From NCBI GenBank assembly GCA_009838525.1, contig VXRJ01000018.1, positions 583,087 to 647,086 of the forward strand: a stretch of DNA of 64,000 bases. The letters run 5' to 3'. The DNA comes from Acidobacteriota bacterium (GTDB lineage: Bacteria > Acidobacteriota > Vicinamibacteria > Vicinamibacterales > UBA8438). Shown one piece after another: positions 56,791 to 64,000 of this stretch. Position 1 is the first letter of the stretch. Each line of letters opens with the position of its first letter. Both the position numbers and the translations under genes were made by a program. The notes below the pieces were generated by a model. It was not told the origin of the DNA. It saw only the letters and a program-made list of their open reading frames with translations, and made no database searches.

Positions 56791-56828
56791 GCCGGGTGCC
56801 CGATCCTGAATCGCGGCATCCGGCTTTT
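56791..56828 (+). terminator. Intrinsic terminator after the NHL-propeller lipoprotein
   Basis: GCCGGGTGCC (56791-56800) pairs with GGCATCCGGC (56815-56824) through one G-U pair, and inside it CGAT pairs with ATCG around a CCTGA loop; TTTT follows at once. It lies 34 bases after the stop codon and is the clearest terminator in the window. Confidence 0.78.
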
Positions 56829-56858
56829 CACGTTTAGCGGGCTCAGACAGGACGGACC

Positions 56859-57338
56859 ATGCGAATTCTTACTGGCTGCGTAGTGATGGTCACTCTGCTC
56901 GTCACCGGGTGCGGTGCGCCCGAGCCTCCTCCCGGGCCGCCGCTCGACCTGCGGCACAACACCCGCGATCTCATGGCCGGGATGATCGACGCCTCGGCCG
57001 ACGCGCTCTGGGACGCGGTGGGCACCATACTCGACGACGAGGGGGAGACCTACTGGGAACCGGAGACCGAGGAGGATTGGCTTGCCGTGACCGGTGCCGC
57101 CATGACGCTGATGGAATCCGGCAACCTGTTGATGCTCGGCCCGCGGAAGCGTGACGACGAGAACTGGGTCCAGTTCTCCCAGGCGATGATCGACGCCTCG
57201 GCCATCGCGCTGGACGCGGCGCAACGACGCGATCCTCAGGCGGTCTTCGACAGCGGGGAAATCGTCTACAACTCGTGCAACAACTGCCACAACCTCTACT
57301 GGGTGGGAGACGAACAGCGCGGCCGCACGATTCGCTAG
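56859..57338 (+). CDS. Cytochrome c'-like lipoprotein with C-terminal haem site
   Basis: 159 aa. A lipobox (LLVTGC) ends the signal peptide. The rest is helical and carries one CxxCH (CNNCH) close to the C-terminus, the position used in cytochrome c' four-helix bundles; YNSCNNCHNLYW is the haem segment. It may carry electrons or bind NO/CO. A separate transcription unit, because a terminator precedes it. Confidence 0.75.
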   Translation: MRILTGCVVMVTLLVTGCGAPEPPPGPPLDLRHNTRDLMAGMIDASADALWDAVGTILDDEGETYWEPETEEDWLAVTGAAMTLMESGNLLMLGPRKRDDENWVQFSQAMIDASAIALDAAQRRDPQAVFDSGEIVYNSCNNCHNLYWVGDEQRGRTIR

Positions 57339-57474
57339 CGGCCCGTGGTGAAACCCCGCGTCGCACCGAGAGCGTCGAGGCACCCGGCTGCCAAGGCGCG
57401 ACGAGAGAGCATAGCCCCAACCAGGTTTACTCGAATCGCCGTCGGCACGCCGGACCGGCGCGTCGGCGCGCGCC

Positions 57475-57921
57475 CTAGTTGGGCTGCGTCAGGTCGGCGA
57501 TTGTGGGCGCCGACGCTTCCACGCACAGTTGCGCCCGGGCGTCGGAGCCGAGCGTGGAGACCGCGTCGTGCCGCGCTATATTCAGAAGGTAGAGACGATA
57601 GGCGGCCGGATCGCGTCCCGGGTGCCCGCACACCGCAACGGCATCCCCGCGCGTGAGTTCGGTGCCGTCGAGGCCGGCCCGCGCCAGACGGTCCGCCGCC
57701 CGCCACTCGACCGCCCAGGTGCGCGTCGCGCCGTCGCGGTCGGTCACGCGGATATGCAGAAGAGAGTGGGGGTTGCCGAAGAGGAACGCCTCCACTTCGC
57801 CCTCGAGGATCACCGTCCGCTCGTCGTCGTAGACCTCGGAGATGGGGTGATGGGCGCGCGCCTCAAGGCCCGCCAGAAGCAGGCTGGCGACGATCGGCGC
57901 GAAAAGCTTCCGGCTCACCAC
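57475..57921 (-). CDS. DUF6152 family secreted protein
   Basis: 148 aa with a signal peptide ending at EARAHH. It shows the DUF6152 pattern: AHHPISEVYDDERTVILEGEV, FGNPHSLLHIRV, TWAVEWRAADRLARAG and GDAVAVCGHPGRD. Such proteins are small periplasmic beta-rich proteins of unknown function. It is convergent with the cytochrome gene and divergent from the response regulator. Confidence 0.8.
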   Translation of the reverse strand: MVSRKLFAPIVASLLLAGLEARAHHPISEVYDDERTVILEGEVEAFLFGNPHSLLHIRVTDRDGATRTWAVEWRAADRLARAGLDGTELTRGDAVAVCGHPGRDPAAYRLYLLNIARHDAVSTLGSDARAQLCVEASAPTIADLTQPN

Positions 57922-57990
57922 GAACCTGACCTAGTGCGTCATCATACTCCTGCTTGGCAGTGCGCGTACCTGACATTCCCCTGACACGGA

Positions 57991-58019
57991 TTTACTGCCG
58001 GTCGTCTCGCCGGTAAGCT
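57991..58019 (+). promoter_or_regulatory. Candidate promoter of the response-regulator operon
   Basis: TTTACT (57991-57996), a 17-base spacer and TAAGCT (58014-58019). The -10 ends 8 bases before the ATG at 58028, which would give a leaderless mRNA. Confidence 0.4.
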
Positions 58020-58027
58020 CGATCCGG

Positions 58028-58729
58028 ATGGCATCCGCGATGCGCCTGCTGGTGGTCGAGGACGAACCAAAAGTGGCCGACGCGCTCCGCGACGGGCTGG
58101 AGAGCGAAGGTTACGATGTCGCCGTAGAGACTGATGGCGATGCTGCGTTCGCCCGGCTTGCAAGCGACCATTTCGACCTGCTGCTGCTGGACCTCACGTT
58201 GCCCGGCCGCGACGGCCTCGACGTGCTGGCCGCGGCTCGCCGCCTGGGGATAACCACCCCGGCGGTGGCGCTCACCGCCCGTGACACGCTCGACGACCGC
58301 GTCGCGGGTCTCGACGCGGGCGCCGACGACTACCTCGTAAAGCCGTTTGCGTTTGCCGAGCTGCTGGCGCGCATCCGGGCCATCAGCCGCCGAGGCCGCC
58401 CGCTGATGGTTGAACCGCTCACGGTCGACACACTGACAATCGACATTCCGGGCCGTCAGGTTACACGCGCCGGCCGGGTGCTGGACCTGACGTCAACGGA
58501 ATTCGCGCTGATCGCCTGTCTCGCCCGGTACGCGCCGGGCGTCGTCACGCGCGACATGCTGATTCGCGAAGTCTGGCCGGACCAGTCCAGAAGCCTGACC
58601 CTCGACAACGTGATCGACGTCCATGTCTCACGGCTCCGCCGCAAGGTGGACGCGGCCGAGGCGGTGCCGCTGATACGTACCGTGCGCGGGATCGGCCTGG
58701 CGCTTCGGGCCGAGGAGAATGCGGAATGA
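58028..58729 (+). CDS. OmpR/PhoB-family response regulator
   Basis: 233 aa. The receiver domain has the acidic pocket VVEDE, phospho-acceptor D55 (LLLLDLTLPGRDG) and K105 (YLVKPF). The C-terminal winged helix (about 135-230) has LDLTSTEFALIACLARYAPGVVTR and LDNVIDVHVSRLRRKVD. Its stop overlaps the histidine-kinase start (ATGA). The likely target includes the downstream PepSY gene (inference). ATG 58040 is an alternative start. Confidence 0.95.
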   Translation: MASAMRLLVVEDEPKVADALRDGLESEGYDVAVETDGDAAFARLASDHFDLLLLDLTLPGRDGLDVLAAARRLGITTPAVALTARDTLDDRVAGLDAGADDYLVKPFAFAELLARIRAISRRGRPLMVEPLTVDTLTIDIPGRQVTRAGRVLDLTSTEFALIACLARYAPGVVTRDMLIREVWPDQSRSLTLDNVIDVHVSRLRRKVDAAEAVPLIRTVRGIGLALRAEENAE

Positions 58730-60090
58730 CCTTCCGGGTTCGTCTCACCCTCTGGCACATGGCGGCGATGATCGTCGTGCTCACCATCTATGCGGCCGCC
58801 GTGCTCACGCTGGTGACGCGCCAGCTCTCGGGTACTCTCGATGCACGTCTCCGCAGCGACTACCGCTGGGCCACCAGCATGGCGGAGCGGGCCCCGGACG
58901 GGTCGCTTACCTGGTTCGAGGGAGACCCATGGAACGAGGAGAGCCCCTGGCTCCAGGTCTGGACGCCGGACGGTCGGGAGCTCTTTCGGACGGCGGTTGC
59001 CTGGCGCCTGCCGGTGCCCGAGAGCGAGGCGCTCGCCAGTGCACCGGATGGGAGGATCGTGGCGGTGCCGGCCGAACCGGCGCCGTTCCGTATCCTGACC
59101 GAACGGACGACGGTGGGCGGCGATCCCGTGGTGATACAGGTGGGCCGTTCGGAAGCGCTGATGCGCGAGGAAGTGCGCGATCTGGCTCTGTTGTTGGCTC
59201 TCGGTCTGCCGCTCAGCGTCGCTGCAACGGGCCTGGGAGGCTACTGGCTCGCGCGCCGGGCGCTTGCGCCCATCGATCGCATGACGGAGCGCGCCCGCGA
59301 GATCACGGCGCGCCGCCTGCACGATCGCCTGCCGGTTGATCAGCCGAACGACGAGCTGGGACGACTGGCGTTTGTCTTCAACGAGATGTTGGCGAGGCTC
59401 GAGTCGTCGTTCGCCGAGATGCGCCGCTTCACGTCGAACGTCTCGCACGAATTGCGCACGCCGCTCACCGCCATCCGGAGCGTCGGCGAAGTGTCGTTAC
59501 GCGGCGGCCGCGATGCGGCAGCGTACCGCGCGACTGTCGAGAGCATGCTGGAGGAGGCCGACCGACTCGCCACTCTGGTCGAACGCCTCTTGACCGTCGC
59601 CCGGGCGGACCAGGGCGACCGCCCGCGCGCCGACGAGCCGATCGATCTCGGGACGCTGGCCGATGCGGTGGTCGAGCAACTCGCCGTGCTGGCGGAAGAG
59701 AAGGAGCAGTCGTTGACCGTCACGTGCAACGGCGACAAGCCCGTCTGCCGTGGCGACCGTATCGTGCTACGCCAGGCCCTCGTCAATCTCGTGGACAACG
59801 CCATCCGCTACACACCCACCGGCGGCTCCATCGACGTGCGCGTCGACGCGGTGGACGGCGATTCAATCCTCGACGTGCGCGACAACGGCCCTGGGGTCCC
59901 CGAGAGCCGCGCGACGGCGCTGTTCGACCGGCTCCACCACGATCCGGCGGACCCGACCAACGCTGTTCCGCCAAAGGGCCTGGGCCTCGCCATCGCCCGG
60001 TGGGCCGTGGAGGCGCATCACGGCCGCCTCACCTATTCGCGAACCCCTACCGACCAAACCACGTTTCGCATCACGCTTCCCTCGACGTAA
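58726..60090 (+). CDS. Membrane sensor histidine kinase
   Basis: 454 aa. Two membrane helices (about 12-34 and 152-175) flank a periplasmic domain of about 115 residues; a HAMP domain follows, then HisKA with the phospho-His in FTSNVSHELRTPLTAIRS and the ATPase with LVNLVDNAIRYTPTGG, DVRDNGPGVP and GLGLAIARW. The signal is unknown. It pairs with the response regulator by overlap and precedes the PepSY gene by about 60 bases, suggesting a sensed metal or membrane-redox signal (inference). Confidence 0.95.
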   Translation: MTFRVRLTLWHMAAMIVVLTIYAAAVLTLVTRQLSGTLDARLRSDYRWATSMAERAPDGSLTWFEGDPWNEESPWLQVWTPDGRELFRTAVAWRLPVPESEALASAPDGRIVAVPAEPAPFRILTERTTVGGDPVVIQVGRSEALMREEVRDLALLLALGLPLSVAATGLGGYWLARRALAPIDRMTERAREITARRLHDRLPVDQPNDELGRLAFVFNEMLARLESSFAEMRRFTSNVSHELRTPLTAIRSVGEVSLRGGRDAAAYRATVESMLEEADRLATLVERLLTVARADQGDRPRADEPIDLGTLADAVVEQLAVLAEEKEQSLTVTCNGDKPVCRGDRIVLRQALVNLVDNAIRYTPTGGSIDVRVDAVDGDSILDVRDNGPGVPESRATALFDRLHHDPADPTNAVPPKGLGLAIARWAVEAHHGRLTYSRTPTDQTTFRITLPST

Positions 60091-60146
60091 GGCAATCGTC
60101 AGGCCGATGGATCGGTAGACGGCTCGGGCCCTGGAGGGTAACCAGC

Positions 60147-60152
60147 TATCAT
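60147..60152 (+). promoter_or_regulatory. Candidate -10 element for the PepSY gene (TATCAT)
   Basis: TATCAT ends 7 bases before the ATG at 60160, consistent with a leaderless start. No -35 is evident. This spacing also favours 60160 over the GTG at 60154. Confidence 0.3.
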
Positions 60153-60159
60153 CGTGACC

Positions 60160-61686
60160 ATGCTGCGCCGCTGGCTGATCTGGACCCACCGCTACGTGGG
60201 CATTCCCCTCAGCGTGGTGTTCGTCATCTGGTTCGCCTCGGGAATCGTGATGATGTACACGGGCGGCATGCCCCGCATCACACCGGCGGAACGTTTCCTG
60301 CGCATCGACCCGGTCGATGCTGCGGAGGTTCGGCTGACGCCGGCCGAGGCTGCCGCGCGCGGCGGCCTGGACGGACCGCCGAGCCGCGTGGTACTGCTCA
60401 CGGTGCTGGCGCGGCCGGCCTATCGCTTCGACGGCGTGACGGTGTTCGCCGATACCGGCGAACGGCTGGCGCCGATCGGATCGGCCGCCGCGGAGACGGT
60501 CGCGCTTCGATTCACTGGGGCGCCGGCGTTGGCCGTGACCTATGACCGGCTCCTCATGGATCCGGACCAGTGGACGCTGCAGTTCCGGGGCGCACTGCCG
60601 GCGCACCGGCTGCTCGTCGACGACGGGTCCGGGACGGAAGTGTACGTCTCGCAGCAGACGGCCGAAGTGGTGATGCTGACCACGCGGCGCAGCCGCGCGC
60701 TGGCGTGGGCGGGGGCGATCCCGCACTGGTTCTATGTTCGCGCGCTGCGGGTGGAGCAGACGCTCTGGACACGCGCCGTCGTCTGGACGTCGATCGTCGG
60801 TTGTGCGGTGGTGCTGCTCGGGCTCGCCCTCGGAGTGACGCAGTTCCGGTGGCGAGGAAACGGACGTCGGATTCCCTACGCCGGGTGGATGTGGTGGCAC
60901 TACGTAACCGGCGTGATCTTCGGTATCGTCACCCTGACCTGGACTTTCAGCGGGCTGATGTCGATGGAGCCGTTCGCCTGGACCCGGGCCCGCGGCCTGG
61001 ATCTGCCACGCGACACGCTGGCGGGGGGACCGCTTGACCTGGGCCAATTCCCGGCGATCCCGCCGGCCGCATGGAAGCGGGTCGTCAATGGACGCGAGGT
61101 GAAGGAAGTGGCGTTACGCCAAGTGGACGGCCAGCCCTTCTATGAGGCTCGGCTCCCGTGGGGGCCCACCAATGGGGCAACTGGCACCGGTCATGAGATC
61201 ACTGGTAGTGCGTCCCCCGCGGCGGGATTCGACCGACTGCTGATCGCAGCGGATACGATGGAGGTTCGAAAGGAGCCGTTCGACGCCGCCACGCTTGTCT
61301 CTCGGCTGAAGGAAGCGTCGGGGGTCCCTGTCGTCGAGACGGAGCAACTGGAAGCGTACGACAGCTACTATTACAGCCGCCCGGAAGGCGCGCTTCCGCT
61401 GCCGGTGCTTCGGGTCCGTTTCGCCGATCCCCTGGACACCTGGGTATATGTCGATCCCGCAGCCGGGCAGATCGTCCGGAGTCTGCATCGGTACAGCCGC
61501 GCCGAGCGCTGGCTCTTCAACGGACTGCACAGCCTCGACTTCGGCTTCTGGTACAGCCGGAGACCGCTTTGGGATGTCGGCGTGATCCTCCTGAGCATCG
61601 GCGGCCTCGCGTCGAGCGGGATCGGCCTCTGGATCGGCGCTGGACGAATTCGCCGCGCGGTCTCGCGGTGGCTCGCGCCGGCGTGA
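60160..61686 (+). CDS. PepSY-associated membrane protein
   Basis: 508 aa from ATG 60160 (GTG 60154 adds two residues). Four or so membrane helices are seen: WLIWTHRYVGIPLSVVFVIWF near the N-terminus, one near residues 205-230, one with WWHYVTGVIFGIVTLTW and one near the C-terminus with IGGLASSGIGLWIGA. The intervening regions are PepSY-like. Histidines in WTHRYVG, WWHYVTG and NGLHSLDF could bind haem, as proposed for PepSY ferric-reductase relatives. It lies beside a B12/iron-type ABC transporter and may serve iron reduction or uptake (inference). Confidence 0.85.
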   Translation: MLRRWLIWTHRYVGIPLSVVFVIWFASGIVMMYTGGMPRITPAERFLRIDPVDAAEVRLTPAEAAARGGLDGPPSRVVLLTVLARPAYRFDGVTVFADTGERLAPIGSAAAETVALRFTGAPALAVTYDRLLMDPDQWTLQFRGALPAHRLLVDDGSGTEVYVSQQTAEVVMLTTRRSRALAWAGAIPHWFYVRALRVEQTLWTRAVVWTSIVGCAVVLLGLALGVTQFRWRGNGRRIPYAGWMWWHYVTGVIFGIVTLTWTFSGLMSMEPFAWTRARGLDLPRDTLAGGPLDLGQFPAIPPAAWKRVVNGREVKEVALRQVDGQPFYEARLPWGPTNGATGTGHEITGSASPAAGFDRLLIAADTMEVRKEPFDAATLVSRLKEASGVPVVETEQLEAYDSYYYSRPEGALPLPVLRVRFADPLDTWVYVDPAAGQIVRSLHRYSRAERWLFNGLHSLDFGFWYSRRPLWDVGVILLSIGGLASSGIGLWIGAGRIRRAVSRWLAPA

Positions 61687-61736
61687 CGTGACGCCGCGAG
61701 CGGCGCACGAGGATGACCTCCGGACAATTAACCAGC

Positions 61737-62510
61737 TTACGCGGCGCCGGCAACCGAGACCAGCCAGTCGCCGTCGAGGCGTCGGACAGTCGCACTTACG
61801 CCGTACACCTGGGCGATCCGATCGGCCGTCAGCGTCGCCTCCGGCAGCCCGTCGGCAACGACGCGGCCTGCCGCCATCCAGGCTAGTCGGTCCGCGAACT
61901 GGGCGGCAAGCCCGATGTCGTGCGTGACGACGAGGACGCCGCAGCCGGCATCGGCGCTCGTGCGCAGCAGGCGCATGACCTGATGCTGGTGGAGGGGATC
62001 GAGCGCTGCCGTCGGTTCGTCCGTGATCAGCAGCGGCGCCTCGGCCGCGATGGCCCGCGCCACGTGCACGCGCGCCAGCTCGCCGCCGGAAAGGGTGGTC
62101 GCGGCGCGGCCTGCGAACGCCGTGAGATCGCAGACCGTCAGGGCGCGCTCCACCGCGGCGGCATCCGACGGACCCAGGCGGCCGAGCGCGACCCCATGCG
62201 CGAAGCGCCCGAGCGCCACGAGGTCGCGGACACGGATCGGCCAGGCGAGGGGACGGAGTTGCGGCAGGTAGGCGACACGACGGGCGCGCTCGGCGGCGCC
62301 GAGCCGCGCTGGATCGTCACCGCCAATCGCTACCGTCCCGCCGGTGCGCGGCGCCAGCCCGAGCAGACCGCGAAGGAGCGTCGTCTTGCCGGCGCCGTTC
62401 GCCCCGAGCAACGCCACCAACTCTCCCTCGCCCACCTGGAGCGACGCGTCGTCGACGATGGTCCGGCCGCCGAGCGCGACGCTCAACCCGCTTACTGTCA
62501 GGTCAGGCAT
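61737..62510 (-). CDS. ABC transporter ATP-binding protein (iron-siderophore/cobalamin type)
   Basis: 257 aa with Walker A GANGAGKTTL, signature LSGGELARVHVARAI, Walker B LLITDEPTAALD and H-loop VVTHD. It resembles BtuD/FecE/HemV. It overlaps the permease gene by 8 bases. The metal-chelate substrate cannot be told from sequence. Confidence 0.93.
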   Translation of the reverse strand: MPDLTVSGLSVALGGRTIVDDASLQVGEGELVALLGANGAGKTTLLRGLLGLAPRTGGTVAIGGDDPARLGAAERARRVAYLPQLRPLAWPIRVRDLVALGRFAHGVALGRLGPSDAAAVERALTVCDLTAFAGRAATTLSGGELARVHVARAIAAEAPLLITDEPTAALDPLHQHQVMRLLRTSADAGCGVLVVTHDIGLAAQFADRLAWMAAGRVVADGLPEATLTADRIAQVYGVSATVRRLDGDWLVSVAGAA

Positions 62511-63492
62511 TGCTCATGCTTCGACGTGCCGCGATCCAGACGAAGAACGGTGCGCCAATCAGCGCGGCCACGACACCCAGACGCAATTCCGCGCTGGTGG
62601 GTGCGATGCGGACGCCGATGTCGGCCACCACCAGGATCAACCCGGCCAGGAGCGCCGACGGCGCCAGGGTCCGGGCCGGGTCGTGATCAACGAATGGACG
62701 CACCAGATGGGGCGCGACGATGCCGACGAAACCGATGGCGCCGGCGACCGAAACCGCGGCGCCCGTGGCCAGACCCGCGCCGATGACGACGAGGCGCCGC
62801 GCGCGCGGGAGGTCGACGCCGACACCTGCGGCCGCCTCTTCACCCAGCGTCAGTGCCGAGAGACTACGCCGGGACAACGCCAGCAACCCCAGCCCGGCAA
62901 TGCCGAATGGCGCAGCCAGCAGGAGATCGGCAAAGCTCCGGTTTGCGACCGTGCCAAGCGTCCAGCTCAACATGTCGGCAAGCGAGAAGGGGTTCGGCGC
63001 GAAGTTCATCAGGAGCGACATCATCGCCCCGGCGAAACTGGACAACCCGATGCCGACCAGGATGAGCGTCACCATCGAGCCGACGCGGAGCGCGGCGACG
63101 GTCAGAACGGAAGTAGCGGCGAGGGCGCCGGCGATCGCGGCCAGCGGCATCGCGAACGCACCCACGTCGACGAGGCCGTAGTAGATGACGAAGGTAGCTC
63201 CAAGCGATGCCGTGGCGGAGACACCCAGCACGCCCGGCTCGGCCAGGGGATTACGGAGCAGACCCTGCATCGCGGCGCCGGAGGCGCCGAGCGCGGCGCC
63301 GACGGCGAACGCGGCAAGGGCTCGCGGCAGGCGGATTTCCCAGACGACGATCTGATCGCCGGGAGATCCGGCGCCGGCCAGCGCGGCGACGACGCGGCCG
63401 ATTCCGAGCGGTGTCGATCCAATCAGGCAGGCCGCGACGACAGCGGACGCGGACGCCGCGGCGAGCCACCAGAGGAGCGCGCGGCCAGTCAA
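62503..63492 (-). CDS. FecCD-family ABC transporter permease
   Basis: 329 aa with about nine to ten membrane helices and the FecCD/BtuC pattern: LPRALAAFAVGAALGASGAAMQGLLRNPLAEPGVLG near the N-terminus and GFVGIVAPHLVR with ADIGVR near the C-terminus. It transports vitamin B12, haem or ferric siderophores with the ATPase and the binding protein. Start ATG 63492 overlaps the stop of the binding-protein gene. Confidence 0.94.
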   Translation of the reverse strand: MTGRALLWWLAAASASAVVAACLIGSTPLGIGRVVAALAGAGSPGDQIVVWEIRLPRALAAFAVGAALGASGAAMQGLLRNPLAEPGVLGVSATASLGATFVIYYGLVDVGAFAMPLAAIAGALAATSVLTVAALRVGSMVTLILVGIGLSSFAGAMMSLLMNFAPNPFSLADMLSWTLGTVANRSFADLLLAAPFGIAGLGLLALSRRSLSALTLGEEAAAGVGVDLPRARRLVVIGAGLATGAAVSVAGAIGFVGIVAPHLVRPFVDHDPARTLAPSALLAGLILVVADIGVRIAPTSAELRLGVVAALIGAPFFVWIAARRSMSNA

Positions 63493-64000
63493 CCCGCAGA
63501 CTCCACCAGCGCTTCGACGGCGTCTACCAGATACCAGCCGCCGCAGGTGACCGTCGCCCCATCGATCGGCGTCATCGGCCCCTCCGCCACGCGGCGGGTC
63601 GCGACCGGATGACGAAACGGGGTCCAGGCGTCGACGTGGCTTCGGTTCCGTCCGAACAGACCGACAGCGTAGCGTTCAGGTGTCTCGTAGGCGAGGCGTT
63701 CGAGCGGGAGCGAACGCCAGCCGGGCTGCCGCTGGAAGTTGTCAAAGCCCGCGGTCTCTATCAGTTCGTGGACGAAAGTGCCCGGTCCCGCACTCACGCC
63801 CGCGGGCGACAGGTAGAGGATGTCTGCGTCCACCGACTGGGCGCGCCGTTTCGCACGCTCGAGCCCGGCGTCCATCTCCGTCACAAGCGACTCGCCGCGC
63901 TCCGGGACGCCGAACGTGGCGGCGGCGCGACGAACGGTGGCCCGCACGGCATCGATATCCTGCATGAAGCCAAGTGCGAGAACCGGCACGCCCGCCTGCT
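63489..64000 (-). CDS. Periplasmic metal-chelate/B12 binding protein (partial, N-terminus beyond window)
   Basis: Partial: the frame runs off the right edge, where it reads QAGVPVLALGF, the typical BtuF/FhuD strand. Later parts are ILYLSPAGVSAGPGTFVHELIETAG and PGWRSLPLERLAYETPE, consistent with the FecB/BtuF family. A GTG at 63989 inside the frame is not the true start. It belongs to the three-gene ABC operon. Confidence 0.85.
   Translation of the reverse strand, partial: QAGVPVLALGFMQDIDAVRATVRRAAATFGVPERGESLVTEMDAGLERAKRRAQSVDADILYLSPAGVSAGPGTFVHELIETAGFDNFQRQPGWRSLPLERLAYETPERYAVGLFGRNRSHVDAWTPFRHPVATRRVAEGPMTPIDGATVTCGGWYLVDAVEALVESAG

Overview
The window is high-GC, gene-dense bacterial DNA with almost no non-coding space. 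The alternative complex III genes, the paired Planctomycete-type cytochrome (PSCyt1/DUF1549/DUF1553) and DUF1501 proteins, the many secreted proteins of unknown role, the ECF sigma factor beside a Ser/Thr kinase and the DUF6152 protein together suggest an Acidobacteriota genome, probably of the Vicinamibacteria type. That placement is an inference from gene content; no rRNA lies in the window.

Layout. 1-3185 (minus): actB (cut by the window edge) and actA of alternative complex III, divergent from aconitase (3320-6016), then oligoendopeptidase F, a PEGA-domain pseudokinase, carA and carB. 14429-20304: PhnP-like hydrolase, mazG, comEC and a secreted LVIVD-repeat protein. 20390-27489: ECF sigma factor, a membrane sensor Ser/Thr kinase, two paralogous secreted proteins, an SDR oxidoreductase and a small membrane protein. 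27716-34305: ribF-cysS-yraN, tRNA-Gly(GCC), tRNA-Cys(GCA), an M28 peptidase and a membrane SpoIIE-type phosphatase whose sensor half resembles that of the kinase.

34295-49545 is the most unusual part: a NHLM-type RiPP (ribosomal peptide natural product) locus in two divergent operons. The minus-strand operon carries two NHLP-leader precursor peptides, an unrecognised 383-aa protein, a membrane protein with an HEAGH motif and isopentenyl-diphosphate isomerase. The plus-strand operon carries a TolC-like outer-membrane protein, an HlyD-like adaptor, a C39 peptidase/ABC exporter, a second NHLM ABC protein, a periplasmic-binding lipoprotein, a soluble HExxH protein and an ATP-grasp ligase. No lanthionine synthetase, YcaO, radical SAM or other known RiPP tailoring enzyme is visible. 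The cores may therefore be modified by the unknown 383-aa protein, the ATP-grasp enzyme, or both; idi in the precursor operon raises the possibility of prenylation. These roles are hypotheses.

49649-57921: secreted proteins (PSCyt1/PSD1 cytochrome with LamG, DUF1501 protein, alpha/beta hydrolase, NHL-propeller lipoprotein, cytochrome c'-like lipoprotein, DUF6152). 58028-61686: OmpR-type regulator, histidine kinase and a PepSY membrane protein. 61737-64000 (minus): a B12/iron-type ABC transporter, whose binding protein runs off the window. I saw no insertion sequence, CRISPR array, integrase or rRNA.
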